Assembly: GCA_030018355.1 (NCBI GenBank)
Contig: JASEFN010000006.1
Location: 1 to 63,514, forward strand
From: Caldisericia bacterium
GTDB lineage: Bacteria > Caldisericota > Caldisericia > B22-G15
Length of the DNA stretch: 63,514 nt
Direction: 5' to 3'
Positions 24,954 to 33,426 of this stretch are shown here, piece by piece. Below the pieces are notes generated by a model that was not told the DNA's origin, did no database searches, and worked only from the letters and a program-made list of their open reading frames with translations. The position numbers and the translations under genes were made by a program. How positions within the stretch are numbered: the stretch's first letter is position 1; every line of letters starts with the position of its first letter.

Positions 24954-26717
24954 TTATTTTGTTTCTGTTTCTGGGATTGCTCCCTTTCTCCAACCACCAA
25001 TAAAATCGGCAACAAGAATAAGATTAAGTGCAAGCATTATAACTGTAAATCCACCAAGCATATATTTATTGAATGCAGGAGTTGTTTTTGGAACAACAAC
25101 AATAAGATACCAGAAGAGACCTACAGTAACTGTAATCCATAAGAATAGTGCTGGAATTAAAACTGCCATTTGCCATGCTGGTTTTGCTTTTTGTACCTGT
25201 TTAACCCATACTGCTGCAGTAATCATTGCAATTGATGCAAGTAGTTGGTTTGATCCAGCAAAACCTGGCCAGAGAACTGTATAACTTCCACCCCATATTA
25301 AAAGAAGACCTAAACCTGCTGCTATAATTGATCCAACCCACTTATTTGCAATAAAATTATAGAAACCTTCACTTGCTTTCTTTACTGGTTCCCAAATTTC
25401 ACCCCATGCATATCTTGCTAATCTTACTGCAGTATCAAGAGTTGTTAAGACAAATGCAGATACCCAAAGACCAGCAAATGTGGTTCCAACATTTTCAGGT
25501 AAACCTATTGTAGTAGTCATTTTACCAAATGAACGTGTAAATACACCAAGAGCACCTCCAACAGCATTAGCAGCCTTTAAAAATGTATTTCCAAGATATA
25601 CCTTATCTGTCATAAGTTTATTTAAATCAACTCCAAGTTCACTTACTTTTGCAGCAACCCCCTGTAAAACTTGGAATCCAAAGGCTGCCATTGAAGTTAT
25701 AACAAGAGTTGAAAGGAAACCTTCTGTAAACATACTTCCATAACCAACAAATAGTCCAGATAACTCATTATCTAACTGTTTTGAAGATGTACCAGAGGCA
25801 ACAATTGAATGGAAACCAGAAAGTGCACCACAAGCAATAACCAGTGGAACTGTTGGCCAGAATGGAGATGGTTGTCCTCCAATTGTTTTTGCAGAGAATA
25901 TTGTAAACGCTGGCCAATTAAATCCTCTAAAAGCAAAAACTGCTGATACTAAACCTAAAATAAGTCCAGCCCATAATATATATGCATTTAGATAATCTCT
26001 TGGTTGAAGTAGAATCCAAACTGGTAAAGAAGAGGCAAGAACTGAATATATTGTTAAAATAATATACCATGCCTTTGCATTAGATATTTTTACAAATGGA
26101 AATGTAAATCCGATGTATAGACAAATTATAAGCATTATAACTCCAATTATTGATGCAACTGAAAACGATAGTTTTGTTCTATATAAAAGTATTCCTTCAA
26201 TTATCGCTATAAATATAAATACAATGGATGCAGTTGCAATCGATGGATTTGCGGTTGCAAGACCAGTAAATACTCCCATAAAAGCAGAAATAACTAAAAG
26301 AAGTGCAAAATAAATGAAAAGTTCAAAAGAGTATTTAGTTCTTGCAGTCATTAATTTGCCAGAAACCCATTGAATTGATTTTCCATCATATCTAACTGAA
26401 GCCATTAAAGCAAGATAATCATGGACACTTCCAATAAATAGATTTCCAAACCAAACCCAAAGAAGAGAAGGAAGCCAACCCCATGCCATTGCTATTGCAG
26501 GTCCTGTTATTGGACCAGCACCTGCAATTGAAGCAAAGTGGTGCCCATATAAAACCCAAGGTTTTGCTGGAACATAATCAACATTATCTCTTAATCTAAC
26601 TGCAGGTGTTGGTCTGTTAGGATCTGCTTTTACAACTTCTTTTTCAATCTTTTTACCATAAATAAAGTAGAAAAACACATAAAACGCTAAACCAATTACT
26701 GCAATTAATGCAGTCAT
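24954..26717 (-). CDS. cstA: Carbon starvation protein CstA (peptide/pyruvate transporter family)
   Basis: A 587-residue multi-pass membrane transporter with the family's N-terminal signature RDNVDYVPAKPWVLYGHHFASIAGAGPI (residues about 43-70) and the SGFHSIVASGTSSKQ segment near residue 303. CstA proteins import peptides, and some import pyruvate. AAAGGAGG precedes the ATG. It leads the operon with the cory-CC-star-like, ArsA-type and MIP18-like genes. A consensus promoter lies upstream. Confidence 0.94.
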   Translation of the reverse strand: MTALIAVIGLAFYVFFYFIYGKKIEKEVVKADPNRPTPAVRLRDNVDYVPAKPWVLYGHHFASIAGAGPITGPAIAMAWGWLPSLLWVWFGNLFIGSVHDYLALMASVRYDGKSIQWVSGKLMTARTKYSFELFIYFALLLVISAFMGVFTGLATANPSIATASIVFIFIAIIEGILLYRTKLSFSVASIIGVIMLIICLYIGFTFPFVKISNAKAWYIILTIYSVLASSLPVWILLQPRDYLNAYILWAGLILGLVSAVFAFRGFNWPAFTIFSAKTIGGQPSPFWPTVPLVIACGALSGFHSIVASGTSSKQLDNELSGLFVGYGSMFTEGFLSTLVITSMAAFGFQVLQGVAAKVSELGVDLNKLMTDKVYLGNTFLKAANAVGGALGVFTRSFGKMTTTIGLPENVGTTFAGLWVSAFVLTTLDTAVRLARYAWGEIWEPVKKASEGFYNFIANKWVGSIIAAGLGLLLIWGGSYTVLWPGFAGSNQLLASIAMITAAVWVKQVQKAKPAWQMAVLIPALFLWITVTVGLFWYLIVVVPKTTPAFNKYMLGGFTVIMLALNLILVADFIGGWRKGAIPETETK

Positions 26718-26783
26718 TTTTTAATTTACCTCCTTTTTAAAAAATTTTTTTAAAAACACAAGACCCTTCGACCTCCAAAATAA

Positions 26784-26812
26784 ATTATAATTACATAATT
26801 TTGAATTGTCAA
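26784..26812 (-). promoter_or_regulatory. Consensus sigma-70 promoter of cstA operon
   Basis: On the minus strand TTGACA (26807-26812) and TATAAT (26784-26789) are separated by exactly 17 bp, a perfect match to the consensus. It sits directly against the stop of the MurF-like gene. The predicted leader is about 60 nt and contains a palindromic A/T run before AAAGGAGG. Confidence 0.8.
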
Positions 26813-28408
26813 TTAAATTTCTTCATAAATTTCTGGAAGATCATTCTCAAATAAAATAAGATCGTATGAATTTAAAAATGTTTTAAGATAATCATTTGCT
26901 TCAAAAAAGTTTTTAAATACAAATATTTTTTCTTTAGGAAAATTTACTTCATTTAAACCCTCTAAAATTGGTTTTGTTCTCTTTCCACCAACAAGAAAAA
27001 CATAATCAACTTTATCTTTCATATATTTTCCAAAATTTTTGTTCTCCTCATATTCTTTTTTTCCAAGTTCTATAAAACCTGGTGTTATTATGATTCTTCT
27101 TCCTTCTTTATATTTTGAAATTAAATCTAATGCCATTTTTGCACCAATTGGATTTGAATTATATGCATCATCAACCACAACAACTTTTCCTTTTCTTAAA
27201 ACATTCAATCTATGTTTAAAGGGTTCCAAAATTTTAACTTTTTCTTTTACTTCATCTATTGATATTTTTAATATTAACGAGACCTCTATTGCAATTAAGA
27301 GATTTCTAATTGTTTCTTTTCCGATTAACTTTGTTTCAAAAATTGTTTCTTTCTCAAAAATTTTTATTTTAAATTTTGTTCCAAAAAGACTCTCATCTAA
27401 AATTTCAATAAATGGATAATTATTAGAATTGATAGATATTTTAATAATTTTTTCATTATTAAATTGATTTAAAAATTCATTATCTTTATTTAAAATTAAT
27501 TTTTTGCATTCATCCTTTTTTATGCAATGGTCAATAAGATATTTAAACTCATTTAATATTTTCTCTTTTGAACCAAACTCCTCAAGATGTTGAATTCCAA
27601 TTGAAGTTATAATAAGAATATTTGGATTGATTAATTTAAGTAATCTTTTAAATCCACCAACTTCATTTTCAGCAATTTCCACAATAAATATCTCAGTTTC
27701 TTTTTTTAAATTTTCTCTTATGAATTTTGTAATACCCATTGCTGTATTATAACTTTCTGGGGTCATTACTGCTCTAAATTTATCTTTTATCAATTCGTAT
27801 ATAAAATATTTTGTACTTGTTTTTCCATAACTTCCTGTTACCCCTATAATAAAAGGTCTGTATTCTTTAATTATTTTTATTGCATGATTGAAATATCTAT
27901 TGTTTATTATGATTTCAAGTGGCAAAATTATTGAATTTAATAAAGCGAGTGTAAAGGGCGTAATAAAAATAAAATAGACTATAATTGTATCTAATTTGTA
28001 AATAAATAAAAAAGTTGAGATTATAAAGAAAAATATTAAATTTAGAGAAAAAATTCTTATTAATCTTTTTGTAAAATTTAATTCCTTTTTTGAAAACTTT
28101 TTTCTTTTTTTATAGAGTTTTATATTATAAAAAAGAGATAGACATAATAAAAATGCTAAAATTATTTTTAAATAAAAAATGTTAAATTTTAAAAAAAGAT
28201 TTATAGAAACTAAAATAATTGAAATAATTAAAAAAGCATCATCAAAAATATATTCTTGCTTTTTTCTCATCAATATATGTCTTAAATATTTTATATTGAA
28301 ATACTCAAGAATTTGAAGAACTTGAAGATAAAATAGAATTCGAAATAAAAATATAAAAAATGATAATATTAAAAGAGTTAAATTAAGAATGTTATTTACT
28401 ATATTCAT
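26813..28408 (-). CDS. Mur ligase, MurF-like, with N-terminal membrane domain
   Basis: Residues 1 to about 165 form four or five hydrophobic helices. The rest is a Mur ligase with the ATP loop GVTGSYGKTSTK (about 188-199), an NTAMG segment, and IAENEVGGFKRLL followed by ILIITSIGIQHLEEFG, matching the MurF pattern (E-x-G, then ITNIG.AHLE.FGS). It probably adds D-Ala-D-Ala to the muramyl peptide at the membrane, since ddl is two genes upstream. The membrane fusion is unusual compared with the soluble MurF of E. coli. Another amide ligase of the family cannot be excluded. Confidence 0.8.
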   Translation of the reverse strand: MNIVNNILNLTLLILSFFIFLFRILFYLQVLQILEYFNIKYLRHILMRKKQEYIFDDAFLIISIILVSINLFLKFNIFYLKIILAFLLCLSLFYNIKLYKKRKKFSKKELNFTKRLIRIFSLNLIFFFIISTFLFIYKLDTIIVYFIFITPFTLALLNSIILPLEIIINNRYFNHAIKIIKEYRPFIIGVTGSYGKTSTKYFIYELIKDKFRAVMTPESYNTAMGITKFIRENLKKETEIFIVEIAENEVGGFKRLLKLINPNILIITSIGIQHLEEFGSKEKILNEFKYLIDHCIKKDECKKLILNKDNEFLNQFNNEKIIKISINSNNYPFIEILDESLFGTKFKIKIFEKETIFETKLIGKETIRNLLIAIEVSLILKISIDEVKEKVKILEPFKHRLNVLRKGKVVVVDDAYNSNPIGAKMALDLISKYKEGRRIIITPGFIELGKKEYEENKNFGKYMKDKVDYVFLVGGKRTKPILEGLNEVNFPKEKIFVFKNFFEANDYLKTFLNSYDLILFENDLPEIYEEI

Positions 28409-29174
28409 TTATAACTTCTCCTAAAAAAGATTTTATTTCTGAAATAACTTTTATTAAATTATCAAGATATGGAAAATGCCCAGCATTTTTTATAATTACC
28501 AATTTAGAATTTTTAATATTTTTATTCATTATATACGCATGTCTTAATGGAAGTTCTTTATCGTTTTCACCCCAAAGTATAAGTGTTGGTGTTGAGATTT
28601 CTTTCATAATAGAAGTTAAATCTTCATTAACAATCTTTACAAGAGTATCTCTCATAACTCCATCAACGCTTTTATAATCTTTTGAGCCAAATGTTCCTCT
28701 TAATATTTTTAATATTTTCTCTCTTCTTTCACCTTTAAAGTTTTTTATTACTAAGTTTTTTAAAAATTTAAATGTTTTTTCTGTAAATTTTTGTTTTAAA
28801 GTTTTTGGATCTCTTATTCCAGCACTATCAATCAAAATAAGTGCTTTTAACTTGTCTTTTCTATCCTTTGCAATTCTTATTCCAATTCTTCCACCAAATG
28901 AGTGGCCTATAATAATATAATTTTTTAAATTTAAAAAATCTATAAATTTCAATATAAAATTTTTATAATCTTCACCATCAAAAGGTCTTTTGGGAATATC
29001 GCTTTTTCCAAAACCTGGAAAATCAAAATAAATAACTTTATATTCTTTTTCTAAATTCATACCAATTGGATAAAGAGAAAAAGAATTTCCACCCCAACCA
29101 TGAAATAAAAGAATTGGCATTCCATCACCATGAATTTCATAATAGATATTTAAATTGTCTATATTAACAAACAT
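28392..29174 (-). CDS. Alpha/beta hydrolase
   Basis: A 260-residue alpha/beta hydrolase. The nucleophile elbow is GHSFGG (Ser near residue 93), the acid is probably the Asp in WGENDKELPL and the base the His in NAGHFPYLD near the C-terminus. The oxyanion region is LFHGWGG. The substrate is unknown. It is sandwiched between ddl and the MurF-like gene, overlapping the latter by 17 bp, so it may act on a wall precursor or lipid, which is only a positional inference. Confidence 0.85.
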   Translation of the reverse strand: MFVNIDNLNIYYEIHGDGMPILLFHGWGGNSFSLYPIGMNLEKEYKVIYFDFPGFGKSDIPKRPFDGEDYKNFILKFIDFLNLKNYIIIGHSFGGRIGIRIAKDRKDKLKALILIDSAGIRDPKTLKQKFTEKTFKFLKNLVIKNFKGERREKILKILRGTFGSKDYKSVDGVMRDTLVKIVNEDLTSIMKEISTPTLILWGENDKELPLRHAYIMNKNIKNSKLVIIKNAGHFPYLDNLIKVISEIKSFLGEVINEYSK

Positions 29175-29180
29175 AAATTC

Positions 29181-30341
29181 TTATTCCCTTTTTAAACTAT
29201 TATAATTTTGAAGAAGAACATCCGTATCAATTGAAGTTATATTTTTATTTTTATCTTCAAAAACTTCAAAAGCAATATTAATTAAATTATCAATTAATTT
29301 ATTAAAAGGTATACCAGATGCCTCCCATAAATAAAAAGATAGTGCACCAGGCATTGTGTTTATTTCATTTATATAAACTTTTTCAGTTTGAGAATCCATT
29401 AAAAAATCAACTCTTGCTATACCTTTACAATCAAGTGCTTTGAATGCCTTAACTGCTAAATTTTGGATCTCTTTTGTTTTATCTTCACTTAGTTCAGCAG
29501 GAATTATATGACCAGATGATTTAGTTTTTGAACTTCCCTTTGAAAAAAGTTTATATTTTGAATCATAATCAAGAAAAATTTTTGGTGTTTTTACCTCTTC
29601 TAATTTAGATGGTATTACTTCAATATTTCCCATTACAGAACAATTTATCTCTCTTAAGTTTTTAACACCCTCTTCAACAATTATTTTTGAATCATAATAT
29701 TTTGCAATCTCCACTCCATATTCAATTTCTTCTCTTTTCTCTGCCCTTGTAATTCCAATGCTTGAGCCTAGATTAGCAGGTTTAACAAAAAGTGGATATT
29801 TAATTGTACTTTCTATTTTATTTAAAATTTCATCTTTATTTATTTCCCATTCATATCTTGTAAACCATAAATAGTTTACTATTGGTAAATTATTTGCTTT
29901 AAAAATTTCTTTCATTATTACTTTATCCATTCCGATAGAAGAAGCGAGAACTCCAGAACCTACATATGGAACATTCAACATTTCAAATATACCTTGCAAT
30001 TTTCCATCTTCGCCATAGGTTCCATGAATTACACTAAATGCTATATCAATTGAAATTTTTCTATTTACTATTCCTTCAACTTCAAGCGTTAGTATATTGT
30101 CATTTGTTACTTTTATTCCTTTTATTTTTTGTGATATTTTTGGAATATTTGATAAATTTTTAAAACTTTCAATCTTTAAAAGTGAATCGCCTGTAAACCA
30201 TTCACCCTTTTTTGAAATATAAATTGGAATTACCGAATATTTAGATTTATCAATTGCGTTATAAACTTGCATAGCAGTAATTATTGAAATTTCATGTTCA
30301 ACTGATTTTGATCCAAAAAAAAGACCAACTCTCTTTTTCAT
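29181..30341 (-). CDS. ddl: D-alanine-D-alanine ligase
   Basis: An ATP-grasp ligase of 386 residues, the longer Ddl form. The N-terminus reads RVGLFFGSKSVEHEISI, the FVKPANLGSSIGI segment (near residue 190) binds ATP, and INEINTMPGALSFYLWE near 325 holds the metal and substrate residues. Some family members make D-Ala-D-Lac; the sequence does not decide this by eye, but the MurF-like gene in the operon fits D-Ala-D-Ala. The upstream 60 bp is shared with the divergent rubrerythrin-like gene. Confidence 0.93.
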   Translation of the reverse strand: MKKRVGLFFGSKSVEHEISIITAMQVYNAIDKSKYSVIPIYISKKGEWFTGDSLLKIESFKNLSNIPKISQKIKGIKVTNDNILTLEVEGIVNRKISIDIAFSVIHGTYGEDGKLQGIFEMLNVPYVGSGVLASSIGMDKVIMKEIFKANNLPIVNYLWFTRYEWEINKDEILNKIESTIKYPLFVKPANLGSSIGITRAEKREEIEYGVEIAKYYDSKIIVEEGVKNLREINCSVMGNIEVIPSKLEEVKTPKIFLDYDSKYKLFSKGSSKTKSSGHIIPAELSEDKTKEIQNLAVKAFKALDCKGIARVDFLMDSQTEKVYINEINTMPGALSFYLWEASGIPFNKLIDNLINIAFEVFEDKNKNITSIDTDVLLQNYNSLKRE

Positions 30342-30354
30342 AACTTAAATAATT

Positions 30355-30382
30355 TTAACATAATTTAATTATTGTTTATAAT
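30355..30382 (+). promoter_or_regulatory. Predicted promoter of the rubrerythrin-like gene
   Basis: TTAACA (30355-30360, 5 of 6) and TATAAT (30377-30382) are 16 bp apart. The predicted start leaves a leader of about 12 nt, just long enough to include AAAGGAGG. Confidence 0.6.
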
Positions 30383-30400
30383 AAATTAAAGGAGGCAAAG

Positions 30401-30889
30401 ATGGATATTGTGGAGATGTTAAAAAAGGGAATTCAGAGTGAAAATGAGGCTAAAAGATTTTATTATAAACTCTCCCTAAAGGTAATAGATAATAAGGCAA
30501 AAAGGAGATTAATAAAATTTTTTAAAGAAGAGGAAAAACATGAGTTGTCATTAAAGAAATTACTTAAAAAAAATTTTAATAAAGAATATAATGCTCAAGA
30601 AAGTTTCAAAGAAAATCCAGAATTTTTAAGTGTGGAAGAAGATTTAGGAAAAGATATTAAATCAGTGGATATTGTAAAAATTGCTATAAAATCTGAAATG
30701 AATGCTATTAAGTTTTATTCAAGTTTGTTAGATAAAATTAAAAATGGAAGAGATAGAAGAATTATGAATTCACTTATTAAAATGGAAAAAAGTCATGAAG
30801 AGTTATTAAGAAGAGAGTATGAGTTGTTAAAAAAAGAGGATTATTGGGCTAAACCTACAATGGAAAATTTAGGAGATTTAAGACTCTAA
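30401..30889 (+). CDS. Ferritin-like (rubrerythrin domain) protein
   Basis: A 162-residue four-helix di-iron protein. The iron ligands are visible as two pairs: Glu in SENEAKRFYYKL and EEEKHE in the first half, and Glu in KSEMNAIKFY and MEKSHEELL in the second. There is no rubredoxin domain (no CxxC pair). Such proteins reduce peroxide or store iron in anaerobes. AAAGGAGG precedes the start. It stands alone between divergent ddl and tyrS. Confidence 0.85.
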   Translation: MDIVEMLKKGIQSENEAKRFYYKLSLKVIDNKAKRRLIKFFKEEEKHELSLKKLLKKNFNKEYNAQESFKENPEFLSVEEDLGKDIKSVDIVKIAIKSEMNAIKFYSSLLDKIKNGRDRRIMNSLIKMEKSHEELLRREYELLKKEDYWAKPTMENLGDLRL

Positions 30890-30976
30890 AAAATTAAATA
30901 AAAAGTTGTAAAATATTATTATATTAATTAAAATCTAATTTTGATAACTTTTATTTATTTAAGAGGAGAGATATAT

Positions 30977-32170
30977 ATGTTTACTATTGAAGAACAATTA
31001 AGAATTATTAAAAAAGGAACTCTTGAAATTATTAATGAAGAAGAGTTAATTGAGAAACTTAAAAAGAATAGACCTTTAAGAGTAAAATTAGGAGTGGATC
31101 CAACATCACCAGATATTCATCTTGGTCATACTGTTGTTTTAAATAAATTGAGAGATTTTCAAAATTTGGGTCATCAAGTTATTTTAATAATTGGTAATGG
31201 AACTGCTGTTATTGGAGATCCATCGGGAAGAGATAAAACTAGAGCATTCTTAACTCAAGAGGAAATTGAAAAAAATGCAAAGTACTATAGTGAACAAGCA
31301 TTCAAAATTTTAGATAGAGAAAAAACAGAAATAAGATATAATGGTGATTGGCTTTTACCATTAACACTTAAAGATATTGTTTCACTTTCATCACATTTTA
31401 CTGTTGCAAGAATTCTTGAAAGAGACGATTTCTTTAATAGATATAAACAAGGGAATGCAATTTATCTTCATGAACTACTTTATCCAGTTATGCAAGCATA
31501 TGATTCCATAGTTATTGATGCAGATGTTGAATTGGGAGGAAGTGACCAAAAATTTAATCTTTTATGTGGAAGAGAACTTCAAAAAGAACTTGGAAAAGAA
31601 CCTCAAATTGCAATTTTAATGCCAATTCTAAGAGGAATAGATGGTGTAAAAAGAATGGGTAAAAGTTTAAATAACTACATTGGAATAAATGAGCCTCCAA
31701 ATGAAATGTTTGGAAAAATTATGAGTATTCCAGATCACTTAATTATTGAATATTTTGAACTTTTGACAAATATTGATCCTCAAGAAATAGAAAATATGAA
31801 AAAAGCAATGGAATTAGGTGAAAACCCAATGAAATATAAATTAAATTTAGCAAAAGAATTAGTTAAAAGATATCATTCAGAAGAAGATGCAATAAAAGCA
31901 GAAGAAAACTTTATAAAAATTTTTAGTAAAAAGGAGATACCAGAAGAAGTTGAAGTATATGAAGTTTATGAAAATGAAATTAATCTTCTTGAGTTTTTAA
32001 AAGAAAAAAAATTAATTCAATCTAAAAGTGAAGGAAGGCGACTTTTTGAACAAGGTGGAATATATGTTAATGGAGAAAGGTTTGATGATCCATCATTTAT
32101 ATTGAAAATTGATCAAGAAAAGATAATAAAAATTGGAAAAAGGAAATTTATAAAGGTGGTTAAAAAATGA
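30977..32170 (+). CDS. tyrS: Tyrosyl-tRNA synthetase
   Basis: A class I synthetase of about 397 residues. The HIGH-equivalent reads HLGH near residue 52 and the KMSKS-equivalent KRMGKS near 231. A C-terminal S4-like RNA-binding domain (VYENEINLLEFL onward) is present. ATG 30977 follows GAGGAGAGA; the frame also opens further upstream. It is the first of three synthetase genes in a row, overlapping hisS by 4 bp. Confidence 0.96.
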   Translation: MFTIEEQLRIIKKGTLEIINEEELIEKLKKNRPLRVKLGVDPTSPDIHLGHTVVLNKLRDFQNLGHQVILIIGNGTAVIGDPSGRDKTRAFLTQEEIEKNAKYYSEQAFKILDREKTEIRYNGDWLLPLTLKDIVSLSSHFTVARILERDDFFNRYKQGNAIYLHELLYPVMQAYDSIVIDADVELGGSDQKFNLLCGRELQKELGKEPQIAILMPILRGIDGVKRMGKSLNNYIGINEPPNEMFGKIMSIPDHLIIEYFELLTNIDPQEIENMKKAMELGENPMKYKLNLAKELVKRYHSEEDAIKAEENFIKIFSKKEIPEEVEVYEVYENEINLLEFLKEKKLIQSKSEGRRLFEQGGIYVNGERFDDPSFILKIDQEKIIKIGKRKFIKVVKK

Positions 32171-33426
32171 TTAAAGGTCCAAAAGGTGCACCAGATATAT
32201 TACCAGAAAAAGTTGAAAAAATAAAAAAAGTAATAGATAAATTAAGAAATTTTGTTGAAAAGTTTGGTTATAGAGAGATTGTACTTCCTATTTTTGAACA
32301 TTCTGAAATTTTTGAGAGAAGCGTTGGAGAAGAAACAGATATTGTTCAAAAAGAGATGTATACATTTTATGACAAAGGAGGAAGAAAACTCTGCTTAAGA
32401 CCAGAGGGAACTGCTCAAGTTGTAAGATCATACCTTGAAAACAATTTAAAACAATTACCTCAACCTGTTAAACTATACTATTTTGGTCCAATGTTTAGAT
32501 ATGAAAAACCTCAAAAAGGGAGATTTAGAGAATTCTATCATTTTGGAATTGAAGCACTGGGAGAGGAAAGTCCAAATCTTGATGTAGAAGTAATTTATAT
32601 TTCAATAAAAGCAATGGAAAATTTTGGATTAAAAGATCTTTCAATACAAATAAATTCAATTGGAGATATTGAAGAGAGAAAAGAGTATAAAAAAGTTCTA
32701 ATTAACTACTTAAAAGATAAAGAAGGCGAACTTTGTGATGATTGTAAAAAAAGATTATACACAAATCCTCTTCGTGTACTTGATTGTAAAAATGAAAAAT
32801 GTATAAAAGTAACAGAAAAATCTCCAAAAATTTTGGATTATATAAAAGGAGAAAGTAGGGAACACTTTGATAAAGTTTTAAAAAAATTAGATGAATTAAA
32901 AATAAATTATGAATTAAACCACAGATTAGTTAGAGGTCTTGATTATTATAATAGAACTGTTTTTGAAGTTATTTCAAAGGATCTTGGAGCACAAAATTCT
33001 ATTTTAGGTGGTGGAAGATATGATTATCTTTCTTCTTTCATTGGAGGAGAGAAAGTTCCTGGAGTTGGTTTTGCAATTGGAGTTGAAAGATTAACTCTTG
33101 TTTTAGAGAGTAAAAATTTAATTGAAGATAGTAAAAGAAAAATAATTTCTATTTCACCATTAAGCAAAGAGTATTTAGAAGATGCTTTCAACTTTTATTT
33201 AGAACTTGGAAAAGATGGATTTAATGTTATCTTCCCATATAATTTTAAAAATTTAAAGGAGTCTATTTCATATTCTTTAAAAAGAAATGCAAATTTTATG
33301 ATTATTTATGGTGGTGATGAATTAAAAGATGGTTTCTTAATTTTTAAGGATCTTGAAAAAGAAACCCAAACAAAAATAAAAATAGTTGATATAACTAATC
33401 TTTTAAAAGAGGTGGAAAATGCTTAG
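32167..33426 (+). CDS. hisS: Histidyl-tRNA synthetase
   Basis: A class II synthetase of 419 residues. Motif 2 is around MFRYEKPQKGRFREFYHFGIEALG (near residue 115) and the histidine-specific loop LVRGLDYYNRTVFE is near residue 255. A C-terminal anticodon-binding domain follows. It overlaps tyrS by 4 bp and aspS by 8 bp. Confidence 0.96.
   Translation: MIKGPKGAPDILPEKVEKIKKVIDKLRNFVEKFGYREIVLPIFEHSEIFERSVGEETDIVQKEMYTFYDKGGRKLCLRPEGTAQVVRSYLENNLKQLPQPVKLYYFGPMFRYEKPQKGRFREFYHFGIEALGEESPNLDVEVIYISIKAMENFGLKDLSIQINSIGDIEERKEYKKVLINYLKDKEGELCDDCKKRLYTNPLRVLDCKNEKCIKVTEKSPKILDYIKGESREHFDKVLKKLDELKINYELNHRLVRGLDYYNRTVFEVISKDLGAQNSILGGGRYDYLSSFIGGEKVPGVGFAIGVERLTLVLESKNLIEDSKRKIISISPLSKEYLEDAFNFYLELGKDGFNVIFPYNFKNLKESISYSLKRNANFMIIYGGDELKDGFLIFKDLEKETQTKIKIVDITNLLKEVENA

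Noticed and set aside
26725-26747. Palindromic A/T run in the cstA leader
   Set aside because: It consists only of A and T runs, which pair weakly and arise easily by chance here.
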